The notes: generated from the letters alone by a model not told the origin. A stretch of DNA of 64,000 nucleotides from Variovorax boronicumulans (GCF_030812215.1 NZ_JAUSSG010000003.1:516400-580399); one strand, 5' to 3'; numbered from the stretch's first letter, positions 1 through 8,444 are shown. Numbers and translations: made by a program.

Positions 1-1
1 G

Positions 2-829
2 GCGACCGAGATCCCGCGGGACGGCAGGCCGCTGCATCCGAGCCCGGGCGATCCGCCCTTGCTGCCGCTCGAGCTCGTGCCCATGCTCAATCTTCCGTTC
101 GAGCTGGCGAAGCGCCAACTGAGTCCGCTGCTGTGGGCCAACGCACGCGTCCTGTTCGATCCGCTCACGAAGACGCAGGGGCTCAACGAGCGCGAAGGCT
201 CGATCAAGGGCACCGTCACCGAAGGCGTCGTCCGGTGGCTCATGACGGCCGACAAGAACATCAAGATGGTGTCGCCCTATTTCGTGCCCAGCGACGAGGC
301 CGTGGCGAACCTCGTGCGGGCGCGCAAGGCCGGCCTGGGCGTGGAGCTGGTGACCAACTCGCTTGCATCGACCGACGAGCCCTGGGTCTACGTGGGCTAC
401 TGGCCGCACATCAGGGAACTGCTGGCGGCGGGCGTTTCCATCTCCGAGATCAGCCCCTCGCTGAGCGTGAAGCGGCGCAAGCTCGGCGTCTTCGGGCACC
501 GCACCGGCGCGCTGCACATGAAGAACGCGATCCTCGACCACAAGGAGGTGTTCCTCGGCTCGATGAACCTCGACCCGCGCTCCGCGAGGCTCAACACCGA
601 GCTGGGCATCATCATCCAGAGCGAGGAAATGGCGCGGCAGCTGGAGAGCTTCGCGGACGCGGGCAGCGCCTACACGCTGCGCCTGGGCGCCAATGGCCAG
701 AGCGTCGAATGGGTGGAGGAAGACGACGACGGCAAGCAGACGGTGTTCGACGTGCCGCCCGAAACCACCGCGTGGCAACGCCTGCGGCTGCGCCTCCTGG
801 CGCCGTTCATTCCCGAGCAGGAGCTGTAG
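2..829 (+). CDS. Phospholipase D-family protein (cardiolipin synthase-like), 3' part
   Basis: The reading frame is open from the left edge, so the start lies outside the window. The visible part carries one HKD catalytic motif (His at base 515, HMKNAILD) followed by GSMN at 557-568. This fits the second HKD half of a two-HKD phospholipase D or cardiolipin synthase-type enzyme, which would exchange phosphatidyl groups at the membrane. The first HKD motif would be upstream. The C-terminus ends in a basic, hydrophobic tail. The exact substrate cannot be read from this half; a PLD-family hydrolase remains possible. Confidence 0.85.
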   Translation, partial: ATEIPRDGRPLHPSPGDPPLLPLELVPMLNLPFELAKRQLSPLLWANARVLFDPLTKTQGLNEREGSIKGTVTEGVVRWLMTADKNIKMVSPYFVPSDEAVANLVRARKAGLGVELVTNSLASTDEPWVYVGYWPHIRELLAAGVSISEISPSLSVKRRKLGVFGHRTGALHMKNAILDHKEVFLGSMNLDPRSARLNTELGIIIQSEEMARQLESFADAGSAYTLRLGANGQSVEWVEEDDDGKQTVFDVPPETTAWQRLRLRLLAPFIPEQEL

Positions 830-832
830 TTG

Positions 833-853
833 GGCGCCGATATGATCGGCGCC
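833..853. repeat. Perfect 9-bp inverted repeat between two genes
   Basis: GGCGCCGAT and ATCGGCGCC face each other across the 3-nt loop ATG, starting 4 nt after the stop of the upstream gene and ending 21 nt before the next start. It could fold as a strong hairpin. No T-run follows, so it is not a classical terminator; a role in separating expression of the two genes is only a guess. Confidence 0.55.
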
Positions 854-874
854 AAACAACCGCGGAGACCGGCG

Positions 875-2446
875 ATGCGCGTGCACCGAAAGCCCCCTTC
901 CTCACTGGCCCGCTTCGCGACCGCATTGCTGTTCGCAGCCTTGCCGCTCAAGGCCGCGCTGGCCGCACCCGCCGACGAGCCCGCCGCCTGGCCCACCGCA
1001 GGCTGGACCGCGAGCACGCCCGAAGCACAGGGCATGGATTCGGCAGCGCTCGCCAAGCTGGTCGAACGCGGCGAGGCGAACGGCCTGGACAGCATCCTCA
1101 TCACGCGCCACGGCAAGGTGGTTGCCGAGGCCTACTACGCACCGTACCGCGCGGGCCTCAAGCACACGGTCAACTCGGTCACCAAGGCCGTCGTCGGCAC
1201 GCTCACCGGCATGGCGATTCAAGACGGCCTGCTGGCCTCGCGCGACCAGCCCGTGCTCGCGTTCTTTCCCGAACGCACGGTGGCCAACGCCGATGCCGCC
1301 AAGAAGTCGATCACCCTCGGCCATCTGCTCGACCAGACCTCGGGCCTCGACTGGAAGGAGAAGCTCGATGCCGGCGTGCCCGAGAGCCTGATCCAGCTGC
1401 GCCGCAGCCGCGACTGGCAGGGCTTCGTGCTCGACCGCCCGATGGCGCAGGCGCCCGGTGCGGGCTTCAACTACAACAGCGGCAACTCGCACCTGCTGTC
1501 GGCCATCGTCGCGAAGAAGACCGGCGGCAGCACGCTGGCCTATGCGCAGAAGCGCCTGTTCGAGCCGTTGGGCATCGGCGACGTGCGCTGGACCCGGGAC
1601 CCGCAGGGCATCGAGGCCGGTGGCTTCGGCCTCTACCTGCAGCCGCGCGACATGGCCAAGATCGGCTATCTCTACCTTCGCAAGGGCCAGTGGGCGGGCC
1701 GGCAACTGCTGCCCGCCGACTGGGTGGAGCAGGTGTTCAAGGCGTCCGTCGACATGGGCTTCGGTGCCGCGCCGGCCTTCAGCTATGCCAACGGCTGGTG
1801 GACCATTCCGGAGAAGCGCGCCTATATCGCGGCGGGCTACAACCGGCAACTGATCGTCGTGCTGCCCGAGGTCGACGTGGTGGCCGTGACCACGAGCCGG
1901 CGCAACTTCCGGCTGCCGCCGTTCATCGACATGGTCACCGCCGCCGTCCGCTCGGCCGGGCCGCTGCCCGCGGACACCGCCGCAGAGGCGCAGCTGGCCG
2001 ATCGCATTCGCGATGCAGCCGTCGAGAAGCCCAGTGCGGTCGGTCCGACGCCCGAGCTTGCGGCGGCGATCTCCGGCAAGGTCTGGCAGTTCGATCGCAA
2101 TGCGCTCGGCGTGAGCCGCCTGGTGCTCGACCTGAAGGCCGCCACGCCGAGCTACGAGATCGTGTTCGACCGCGGTGACGAGGGCGCGACCGGAGCGGCT
2201 GTGCAGCCTTTCACCGGACCGCTCGGGCTCGACGGCCTCTACCGCGTCAACGGCAAGGCCCCCAACGCGCCGGTCGCGGTCAAGGGCAGCTGGGTCGACG
2301 CGCAGAGCTTTCGCATCGACTCGCGCGTGCTGGGAGAAGACGAGGTGACGATGTACACCCTGCGCTTCGACGGCCAGCGGGTGAATGTGGCCTTCGAGAA
2401 CAACCGCGGCTTCAAGACGCAGATGCAGGGGCGGGCGGCGCAGTAG
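875..2446 (+). CDS. Serine hydrolase, beta-lactamase class C / esterase family
   Basis: A 523-aa exported protein. The chosen ATG has a GGAG seven bases upstream and opens a clear signal peptide (hydrophobic core about residues 13-30, cleavage after an Ala-rich stretch). The SxxK nucleophile motif is SVTK at 101-104 and the second catalytic motif is YNSGN at 200. This is the architecture of penicillin-binding-protein-like esterases and class C beta-lactamases acting in the periplasm. About 150 residues after the catalytic domain form an extra C-terminal domain. Its 3' end overlaps the convergent methyltransferase by 35 nt. The natural substrate is unknown; an esterase or peptidase role is as likely as beta-lactamase activity. 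Confidence 0.85.
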   Translation: MRVHRKPPSSLARFATALLFAALPLKAALAAPADEPAAWPTAGWTASTPEAQGMDSAALAKLVERGEANGLDSILITRHGKVVAEAYYAPYRAGLKHTVNSVTKAVVGTLTGMAIQDGLLASRDQPVLAFFPERTVANADAAKKSITLGHLLDQTSGLDWKEKLDAGVPESLIQLRRSRDWQGFVLDRPMAQAPGAGFNYNSGNSHLLSAIVAKKTGGSTLAYAQKRLFEPLGIGDVRWTRDPQGIEAGGFGLYLQPRDMAKIGYLYLRKGQWAGRQLLPADWVEQVFKASVDMGFGAAPAFSYANGWWTIPEKRAYIAAGYNRQLIVVLPEVDVVAVTTSRRNFRLPPFIDMVTAAVRSAGPLPADTAAEAQLADRIRDAAVEKPSAVGPTPELAAAISGKVWQFDRNALGVSRLVLDLKAATPSYEIVFDRGDEGATGAAVQPFTGPLGLDGLYRVNGKAPNAPVAVKGSWVDAQSFRIDSRVLGEDEVTMYTLRFDGQRVNVAFENNRGFKTQMQGRAAQ

Positions 2447-3284
2447 CCGTCGCCGCGATCATCCAGCAGGCGGCGGTGAAGCGCACTTCGTCGCCATGCA
2501 CGAACGGATCGAAGGCGGTGCGCAGGGTGTCGGTGACCTGCCGGCGTGTCGCCTCGTCCGTGTCTTCCAGAACCTGGCCGACAGCGCCGAGCCGCGTGAA
2601 ATAGCCGACCAGTTCCTTCTCGGGATAGGTGCAGTTCACATCGATCGGCTGGATGTCGATCTCGCCCCATCCGCTCTCCTGGAGGATGGACGCGACCCGG
2701 TGCCGGTCTGCAAAGGCGAACTGCCCCGGCGCGCCCGGCGCGCGCACTGGCAGGTTCGGCAGCAGCGGCGCCGCTGCGCGCTCGGCGGCGGTCATGTAGG
2801 GGTTCTCCGCGGCGCTTCGCCATGCGATGGCCCGGAGCCGTGCGTGGGTGCTCGATGCTCGGCGCAGGTTCGCGAAGGCGGCCACGGGGTCGTCGAAGAA
2901 CATCACGCCGAAGCGCGAGATCACGAGGTCGAAACTCGCGGCCTCGAAGGCGTGGGCCTGCACGTCGGCGGCAATGAAACGGGCCGTCGAGCCTTCCCCT
3001 GCGGCGCGTTTGCGAGCGACCGCGACCATCGGTTCCGAGATGTCGACGCCGAGGCAGTCGCCTTGCGCGCCGGCTACCCGGGCGGCGGCCAGCGTGGTGC
3101 CGCCCGTTCCGCAGCCGACGTCGAGTACCCGTCGCGCGGAGGTGGCGCGCACCGTGTCGGCGAGCAGGTCCTCGAACGGGGCGAACATCCGGTCGAGCGT
3201 CGCCTGTGCGTCGATCCAGGCGCGGCCTGCGCGTCCGTTCCAGAGCACGGCCTGGTCGGTGGGGGTGGGTTGCGTGGCGTCCAT
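2412..3284 (-). CDS. Class I SAM-dependent methyltransferase
   Basis: A 290-aa soluble protein. The SAM-binding motif I is VLDVGCGTGG at about residues 53-62, with an acidic GVDIS loop about 30 residues later and a post-motif VISRFGVMFF. It resembles UbiE/ArsM-type small-molecule methyltransferases. The start was set at the ATG with AAAGGA ten bases upstream; a longer form beginning 20 codons earlier would lie inside the operator region. It is divergent from a MerR regulator and the shared gap holds a SoxR-type palindrome, so expression is probably MerR-controlled. The substrate is unknown. Confidence 0.85.
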   Translation of the reverse strand: MDATQPTPTDQAVLWNGRAGRAWIDAQATLDRMFAPFEDLLADTVRATSARRVLDVGCGTGGTTLAAARVAGAQGDCLGVDISEPMVAVARKRAAGEGSTARFIAADVQAHAFEAASFDLVISRFGVMFFDDPVAAFANLRRASSTHARLRAIAWRSAAENPYMTAAERAAAPLLPNLPVRAPGAPGQFAFADRHRVASILQESGWGEIDIQPIDVNCTYPEKELVGYFTRLGAVGQVLEDTDEATRRQVTDTLRTAFDPFVHGDEVRFTAACWMIAATATAPPAPASAS

Positions 3285-3329
3285 GGTGTCTGTGTCCTTT
3301 GCGTGCCTCTGCAAAAAGGCGGAAGCTAG

Positions 3330-3360
3330 ACTGTGCAACTTCAAGTCGACTTGAGGTCAA
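3330..3360 (-). promoter_or_regulatory. MerR-family operator and promoter (SoxR-box type)
   Basis: The 20-bp element at 3338-3357 pairs at nine of ten positions around the centre CAAGTCGACTTG. On the minus strand it lies between TTGACC (3360-3355) and a weak -10 (CACAGT, 3335-3330), with a 19-bp spacer. The over-long 19-bp spacer with the palindrome inside it is the hallmark of MerR-family activated promoters, and the sequence is close to the known soxS operator. It reads towards the methyltransferase. The right edge also covers the ribosome-binding GAGG of the MerR gene. Confidence 0.75.
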
Positions 3361-3363
3361 GCG

Positions 3364-3843
3364 GTGCAGCATCTGGACATTGCCGAGGTGGCGCAGCAGT
3401 CGGGCATTCCGGCCTCGACGCTGCGGTTCTACGACGAGAAGGGGCTGATCGCTTCGACCGGCCGGCGCGGACTGCGCCGCCTGTTCGATCCGGGCGTGCT
3501 GGAGCGGCTGGCATTGATTACCGTGGGCCGCGCCGCCGGTTTTTCACTCGATGAAATCGCCCGCATGTTCGCGCCGGAGGGCGCGCCGCGCATCGACCGG
3601 CAGATGCTCGCCGCCAAAGCCGACGAGCTCGACCGCACCATCCGAAAGCTGGGCGCCATGCGCGACGGCCTGCGCCACGCGGCCGTGTGCCCCGCACCGA
3701 GCCACATGGAATGCCCGACGTTCCGCCGCATCCTGAAGGCGGCCGGGTCGGGCGCCATCGGCGGGCGAAAGAAGAGGAAATCACCTCACCCGCCGGGGAA
3801 TCAAATCCTGACACAACCGGACCCAGGAACGAGGCGAAACTAG
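3364..3843 (+). CDS. MerR-family transcriptional regulator
   Basis: A 159-aa protein with an N-terminal MerR winged helix-turn-helix (ASTLRFYDEKGLI at about 17-30). A dimerisation coiled coil follows at about 80-110, then a short C-terminal segment with two cysteines (CPAP...ECPTF). The Cys pair could sense a metal or redox signal, but the four-Cys SoxR iron-sulfur motif is absent. The GTG start has GAGG 7 bases upstream, and that GAGG lies inside the operator, so binding could also repress its own translation start region. The last 30 residues are basic and low complexity. The target is probably the divergent methyltransferase gene; the inducer is unknown. Confidence 0.85.
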   Translation: MQHLDIAEVAQQSGIPASTLRFYDEKGLIASTGRRGLRRLFDPGVLERLALITVGRAAGFSLDEIARMFAPEGAPRIDRQMLAAKADELDRTIRKLGAMRDGLRHAAVCPAPSHMECPTFRRILKAAGSGAIGGRKKRKSPHPPGNQILTQPDPGTRRN

Positions 3844-3907
3844 GGCGCTACCCAAGTACACAAACACAGGCCTCGCGCCACCTGCCTCGCTGCTCAGGAA
3901 AATAATC

Positions 3908-4747
3908 TTGCTCTCCAAAGCCAAAGTCGCCCGCATCGCGCTCTCTGCTTCGGCCGCCGCCATCGGCAGCCTCGCCGCCTACTGGACCCTGCTCGCCACG
4001 CGGCAGGGGCACATCCTCTTCAATGCCCGCAAGCATCCGGTCGTCCAGCTGTCGGACGACTTCTCCACCTACTCGCACACGGTGCCGGGCGGCATGGTCC
4101 GCGGCTATGTCTACCACCCGCAGGGCGAGGCCGCGGTGCAGGACCTGTTCATCTATTTCGCGGGCCGCAGCGAAGACGTTCGCGCCACCGCGCAGACGCT
4201 GCACTGGCTGCCGGAAGGCTTCGGCTTCGCCGCCATCAACTACCGCGGCGTGGCCGACTCGCAGGGGCACCCTTCGGAAATTGCCTCCGTCGACGACGGC
4301 GCGCAGTTCGCGAAGCATCTGCGCCGGGCCTTTCCGAACGCGCGCCTGCACGTCGTCGGCCGAAGCCTCGGCACAGGCGTGGCGATCCAGCTCGTGGCGC
4401 GGCAGTCGTTCGAAAGCCTGCAGCTGGTGACGCCCTACGACTCGATGCTGGAGGTTGCGAAAAAGCGCTTCCCGCTCGTGCCGTTGTCGCTGCTGCTGCG
4501 CAACCGCTTCGACTCCCTCACGCACTGCGCGGAGGTCGCAGCCAAGACCCAGGTGCTGCTGGCCGAGCGCGACGATGTCGTGCTGCCCGAGCGCTCGCAA
4601 AAACTCATCGCGGCATGGCCGACGCCGGTGTCCGTGGAGACCATTCCAGCGTCGGACCACTACAACATCATGGGTCTCGAAGAGACGTGGCTGCGGCTCA
4701 TCGACTTTGCGCTGACGGCGATATTGCCGGAGCCGAAGGCGGCGTAA
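3908..4747 (+). CDS. Alpha/beta hydrolase with N-terminal membrane anchor
   Basis: A 279-aa protein starting with a hydrophobic segment (about residues 9-30) that should anchor or export it. The nucleophile elbow GRSLGTG places Ser at 153; acid DD follows at about 220 and the His of SDHYN at about 257, completing a Ser-Asp-His triad. The family resembles the YqjL/BEM46-like serine hydrolases. The proposed TTG start has AGGA eight bases upstream; no ATG gives the hydrophobic leader. The natural substrate cannot be predicted. It is followed by a small membrane-protein ORF on the same strand. Confidence 0.8.
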   Translation: MLSKAKVARIALSASAAAIGSLAAYWTLLATRQGHILFNARKHPVVQLSDDFSTYSHTVPGGMVRGYVYHPQGEAAVQDLFIYFAGRSEDVRATAQTLHWLPEGFGFAAINYRGVADSQGHPSEIASVDDGAQFAKHLRRAFPNARLHVVGRSLGTGVAIQLVARQSFESLQLVTPYDSMLEVAKKRFPLVPLSLLLRNRFDSLTHCAEVAAKTQVLLAERDDVVLPERSQKLIAAWPTPVSVETIPASDHYNIMGLEETWLRLIDFALTAILPEPKAA

Positions 4748-4771
4748 GCTGCCTTTGAATTCGAGAAGCCA

Positions 4772-4960
4772 GTGATGAAGTTTCAACGCCCCGGCAAGCT
4801 GGAGGCATTCCTCCAGCTGGTGGACGGCGCGATCAGTGTGGGATTGATCTCCGGTGCCGCGTTCGCCGCCATCGTCGGGCAGTTCATGCTGGGCGGAATA
4901 CTGGCGGCACTCGCGATCGGCATGTTCTTGCGATTCAAGCGCGGGCGCGTGCGCAAGTAG
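4772..4960 (+). CDS. Small hypothetical membrane protein
   Basis: A 62-aa protein beginning MMKFQRPG, with two hydrophobic stretches (about 20-36 and 38-53) and a basic end (RFKRGRVRK) that should stay cytoplasmic. It begins 24 bases after the hydrolase stop and could be co-transcribed with it. A weak GAGAAG lies upstream. I do not recognise the family. It is fully overlapped by the 3' extension of a minus-strand reading frame; its hydrophobic periodicity makes it the more believable of the two here. Confidence 0.5.
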   Translation: MMKFQRPGKLEAFLQLVDGAISVGLISGAAFAAIVGQFMLGGILAALAIGMFLRFKRGRVRK

Positions 4961-5526
4961 CAGGCGCTCCGAAGCCAGCAGGCAGCCGCATCAAAGCCAC
5001 GGCAAGCCCCGATGGCGATCAAGCCTGTCACGGCGAGCATTGCCGCCGTGTGAACACCGACCGCCGCGAACGCGAGCATCAGCGAACCGGATGCGTCAAT
5101 CCACGTGCCTGCGCCATCTGTCATGCACAGAGGAATCAAGGCCGGCACCAGCATCAACCCCGCCCCATGCGCGGTAGACATCATGAAGGACCAGAGCGCC
5201 AGCCCGGCGTGCCCTGCGGGTGCGCGCGCAGCCTTGGGCGTCCGGCCCCACAGGTGAAGCACCGCGGCCGCAACGAACAGTCCACCGGCAAGCACTTGCA
5301 TCGACACGCGGTCCATCGCGAGGCCGAACGTCACCGCGCCTGCCACCAGCCCGATCGATGCCGCATGCCCGACCGCGATCGGCATCAGCGCCCGCAGTGC
5401 CTGTGCCTGATCTCTTGAACGCACGCCCCACGCGGCGGCCAGCATCCAGCCGGTGGCGGGGTTCAGCCCGTGAAGGGCGCCGATCCCCGCGACGGCGAGC
5501 CATGGCCAGAGGTCTGCGGCTGCCAC
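4783..5526 (-). CDS. Polytopic membrane protein, C-terminus abnormal
   Basis: A 247-aa frame whose first 165 residues form five or six membrane helices with an opening GIGALHGLNPATGW motif, resembling small nickel/heavy-metal-exporter-like or TauE-like membrane proteins. The GTG start has GGAG eight bases upstream and sits 18 bases after the DUF899 stop, so it ends a four-gene operon. From about residue 170 onward the sequence becomes basic and then looks like antisense translation of the small plus-strand gene. The natural 3' end has therefore probably been lost or shifted out of frame near base 4990. It may be a truncated but still expressed gene. Confidence 0.6.
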   Translation of the reverse strand: MAAADLWPWLAVAGIGALHGLNPATGWMLAAAWGVRSRDQAQALRALMPIAVGHAASIGLVAGAVTFGLAMDRVSMQVLAGGLFVAAAVLHLWGRTPKAARAPAGHAGLALWSFMMSTAHGAGLMLVPALIPLCMTDGAGTWIDASGSLMLAFAAVGVHTAAMLAVTGLIAIGACRGFDAAACWLRSACYLRTRPRLNRKNMPIASAASIPPSMNCPTMAANAAPEINPTLIAPSTSWRNASSLPGR

Positions 5527-5544
5527 GACATCATCTCCATGCGC

Positions 5545-6351
5545 TCAGTGGTTGCCGTGGTCGTCGCCGTGGCAGCACGAACCTGCCGCCGGCTTCGCGG
5601 CCAGCGGCTGCGGCTCGTAGCGGTCGTGGTGCCGCACCCAATCCATCGCATGCACCGGGTTGTGTTCGTCGCGCCCCTTGGGCACGAGGTCGAGCAGGTT
5701 GTACGTGCCCATCATCACTTCGACGCCGCGCTCGTAGGTCGAATAGGTGTGGAAGACCTCGCCCGCGTCGTCCTTATAGAACACGCTGACGCCGGGCGCC
5801 TCCTGCGCGGGGAAGGGGCGCACGCTGTAGTTGTAGTAGACCTCGCCCTTGCCCTCGGCCCACTCCTGTGGCCTGAAGCTCACGCCGAAGTCGTAGTTGA
5901 AGTCGCTGTCGTATGCCGACACCCACTTGAACTGCCAGCCCATGCGCTCGCGAAAGCGCTCGATCTCGGCCAGCGGCGCGCGCGAGACGACCAGCATCGT
6001 CACGTCGCGGTGCTCCAGGTGCACTTTCATGCCCGCGATGTGATCGGCCATGTACGAGCAGCTCGGGCAGCCTTGCTCCCATTCCGGGCCGAGCATGAAG
6101 TGCTGCACCACCAGTTGGCGGCGGCCTTCGAAGAGATCGGCGAGCGTGCGCAGGCCTTCGGGCGTGTCGAAGGTGTAGTTCTTCTCGACGCGGGTCCACG
6201 GCATGGCGCGGCGCTCGCGAGCGATCTGGTCGCGCAGGTGCGTCAGTTCCTTCTCGCGTGCCAGCAGCGCCTTGCGCTGGGCCAGCCATCGGTCTTTCGA
6301 GACGACGGAGTGGTTCTTCAGGTTGGTGGTTTCTGCAACGGCGGTGTTCAT
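5545..6351 (-). CDS. DUF899 family thioredoxin-fold protein
   Basis: A 268-aa protein matching the DUF899 family: an N-terminal RWLAQRKALL helix region, then a thioredoxin-like domain with GCPSCSY at about residue 100 in the place of a redox CxxC. A conserved FNYDFGVSF segment and a VFHTYSTY motif follow. The last 12 residues (CCHGDDHGNH) are rich in Cys and His and could bind metal. The function of the family is not established; the fold suggests a redox role. The start was chosen at MNTAVAE because AAGGAG lies nine bases before it. It is the third gene of the HTH-propeller-DUF899-membrane operon. Confidence 0.85.
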   Translation of the reverse strand: MNTAVAETTNLKNHSVVSKDRWLAQRKALLAREKELTHLRDQIARERRAMPWTRVEKNYTFDTPEGLRTLADLFEGRRQLVVQHFMLGPEWEQGCPSCSYMADHIAGMKVHLEHRDVTMLVVSRAPLAEIERFRERMGWQFKWVSAYDSDFNYDFGVSFRPQEWAEGKGEVYYNYSVRPFPAQEAPGVSVFYKDDAGEVFHTYSTYERGVEVMMGTYNLLDLVPKGRDEHNPVHAMDWVRHHDRYEPQPLAAKPAAGSCCHGDDHGNH

Positions 6352-6393
6352 GACGTGGTTCTCCTTGAGTCGATGGACCATTCAGGCCTGTGT

Positions 6394-7068
6394 TCAGGCC
6401 CTGGCGGATTTCGGGCGGCGCACGGCGCGGATTTTTCCTGTGCCGCCGCCACCGCAATAGAAGAGATCGGCCCCGTCGGATTCGAGCCCGCTGATGTTCA
6501 CGCCGCGCGGCATTTCCAGCCGTTCGAGCACGGCGCCGCTCTGGGGGTCGATGTGGCGCAGTTCGCTCTCGTCGCCTTCCCAGGTGGCGTGCCACAGCTC
6601 GCCATCGACCCAGGTCACGCCGGTCACGAAGCGGTTCGATTCGATGGTGCGCAACACCGCGCCGGTGGCGGGGTCGATCTGGTGGATCTTGCGGTCGCGG
6701 TACTGGCCCACCCAGAGGCTGCCTTCGGCCCAGGTAAGGCCCGAGTCGGCACCGTGGCCGGGTGCGGGAATCGACTTCAGCACGTCGCCGGTGGCGGGGT
6801 CGATCTTGTCGATGCGCTCCTCGGCGATCTGGTAGAGGTGCTTGCCATCGAAGGCGGTGCCGGCGTCGGCGGCGCGGTGCAGCGCGCGGGTCTGTTCGCC
6901 GCTGTCGGGGTCGAAGGCGATCAGCCGCGCGCCGGTGGCGGCCCAGACGCGCTGGCCGTCGTGCGTCACGCCGCCCACCTTGTCGACGCCGTCGAAGGGT
7001 CCGTACTCGCGCACGACCTCGGCCATGCGCGGCGCGGGCTGGGTGCTGCTGTCTCTCTTGTTGCTCAT
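6394..7068 (-). CDS. Beta-propeller protein (glutamine-cyclotransferase/SMP-30-like)
   Basis: A 224-aa protein made of about five repeats of a KIDPATGDVL / QIDPATGAVL type blade motif, typical of Vgb-, SMP-30- and glutamine-cyclotransferase-like propellers. No signal peptide is visible, so it is probably cytoplasmic. It begins 48 bases downstream of the HTH-TPR gene and precedes DUF899 by 42 bases, which suggests one transcript. A GGAG sits upstream of the start. It may bind a small ligand or act as a lactonase; no catalytic residue set can be assigned with confidence. Confidence 0.75.
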   Translation of the reverse strand: MSNKRDSSTQPAPRMAEVVREYGPFDGVDKVGGVTHDGQRVWAATGARLIAFDPDSGEQTRALHRAADAGTAFDGKHLYQIAEERIDKIDPATGDVLKSIPAPGHGADSGLTWAEGSLWVGQYRDRKIHQIDPATGAVLRTIESNRFVTGVTWVDGELWHATWEGDESELRHIDPQSGAVLERLEMPRGVNISGLESDGADLFYCGGGGTGKIRAVRRPKSARA

Positions 7069-7116
7069 CGCTGGCTCCTTGTGGGGGCACCGCGGACCGG
7101 CGCCTTGGAGACAACT

Positions 7117-8337
7117 TTATGCAATCGGCAGCGAAGAGGGGAGTAACAAGATCGTCGTGAATCCCGCGAGCGGCGGCGCGAGCCAGCGCTGCGCCCGCGC
7201 CCGCCCGATGGCGCGCACGCGCCCCTCGGCCTCCAGTTCGGCGAGCGCGCGCTGCACCGTGCGCTGGCTGGCGTCCAGGGCGAGCGCGAGGGCCGAGGTC
7301 GACCATGCCGCGCCGTCGGACAGCAGCGCCACCAGCGAGGCCTGTTCGCCGTCGATGGGCGGCACCAGCAGCACCACTTCGCGCCCGTCGCGCGGCTTGA
7401 GGGCGAAGCCGCGCGCGGTCGCCTCGATGCCGGCCTCTGCCGCAACGAGCGCGCGCAGGCGGCCGATCTCGACGCGCAGGCGCGCACGCAGCGTTTCGTC
7501 GGGGTGGCGGGTGTTGAAGGCGTAGGCGATCAGCGCCTCGCGCTCGACGTCGCCCGGCCAGGCTTCCGCGAGCGCACGCGCCAGCGCGAACAGCACGGGC
7601 CGGCGCGCGAGCGGCCGCCACGCATCGCCGGCGCCCACGCCGCGGCGGCAGGCATCGACCACCAGCGCATCCGAGGCCAGGAGTGCGGCGACCTCGTCCA
7701 GCCGCAGCGCCTGCTCGCCGCCGGGAAAGAGCCGGCGCGCGGCGGGGCGGTCGAGCGCGGCCAGCGCCTCCGCCACTTCCGCCGCAAGCGCGGGTACGCG
7801 GGCGCGACCGGCCGCTTGGTGCGCACGGGCGAGCGAGGCACGCGCGGGGCCGATGCGCAGCGAGCGCAGCGCGAGCTCGGCCGCAGTGAGTTCGGCCACT
7901 GCCGCCAGCGGCGGCGACAGCGCCTGGCCATCGAGCAGCGCCAGCGCGGCGGCAGCCTCGTCGAGGCGCCCGAGCAGCAGCAGACGGCGCGCCGCGATGA
8001 GCCGCGCCTGCCGCGCATTGGCGAAATCGTCGTGCGCTTCGAGCGTGGCCGCGGCTGCCGCGAGCGCGCGTGGCGTGCCGCCCAGGTCGCGCATCGCCAT
8101 CGCCACTTCGGCCTCGGCGACGATGCAGCGCGCACGCGCCAGCTCTTCGTGCGCGCCGAAGGCACGCGCGGCGCGGCGCAGCAGTTCGCGGGCGCGCGGG
8201 TGTTCGCCGAGTTGCGCCATCGCGATGCCGCGCAGAGCCAGCGCGGGCGGATCGTCGCGCAGGGCGACGCGCTTGAGCGCGCCGAGTGCATCCCCGGCGG
8301 CGAGGGCGCGTGCGGAGGCGGCGATCAGGGAGTCCAT
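7117..8337 (-). CDS. Helical-repeat protein with C-terminal winged helix (putative regulator)
   Basis: A 406-aa Ala/Arg/Leu-rich protein. Roughly the first 230 residues are amphipathic helix pairs of TPR type; a winged-helix DNA-binding segment lies near the C-terminus (LVALLSDGAAWSTSALALAL then SQRTVQRALAEL at about 350-370). This is the layout of large one-component regulators. The start was taken at MDSLIAA; no good ribosome-binding site is visible. It is the first gene of the operon ahead of the propeller and DUF899 genes and probably regulates it. The ligand is unknown. Confidence 0.65.
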   Translation of the reverse strand: MDSLIAASARALAAGDALGALKRVALRDDPPALALRGIAMAQLGEHPRARELLRRAARAFGAHEELARARCIVAEAEVAMAMRDLGGTPRALAAAAATLEAHDDFANARQARLIAARRLLLLGRLDEAAAALALLDGQALSPPLAAVAELTAAELALRSLRIGPARASLARAHQAAGRARVPALAAEVAEALAALDRPAARRLFPGGEQALRLDEVAALLASDALVVDACRRGVGAGDAWRPLARRPVLFALARALAEAWPGDVEREALIAYAFNTRHPDETLRARLRVEIGRLRALVAAEAGIEATARGFALKPRDGREVVLLVPPIDGEQASLVALLSDGAAWSTSALALALDASQRTVQRALAELEAEGRVRAIGRARAQRWLAPPLAGFTTILLLPSSLPIA

Positions 8338-8444
8338 GGCGCGGAGGCTACACCGACCGGAGACAGTCACCGGCCTACGTGTCCGGCCGGCATGCTTCCT
8401 CCTGTCCTACACGCATCTCGCGGCACGGTCCGCAGGATCGGCGC

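Noticed and set aside
133..2178. Long plus-strand reading frame shifted relative to the phospholipase and serine hydrolase genes
   Set aside because: Arg/Ala/His-rich with no family resemblance; it is the out-of-frame shadow that GC-rich third positions create.
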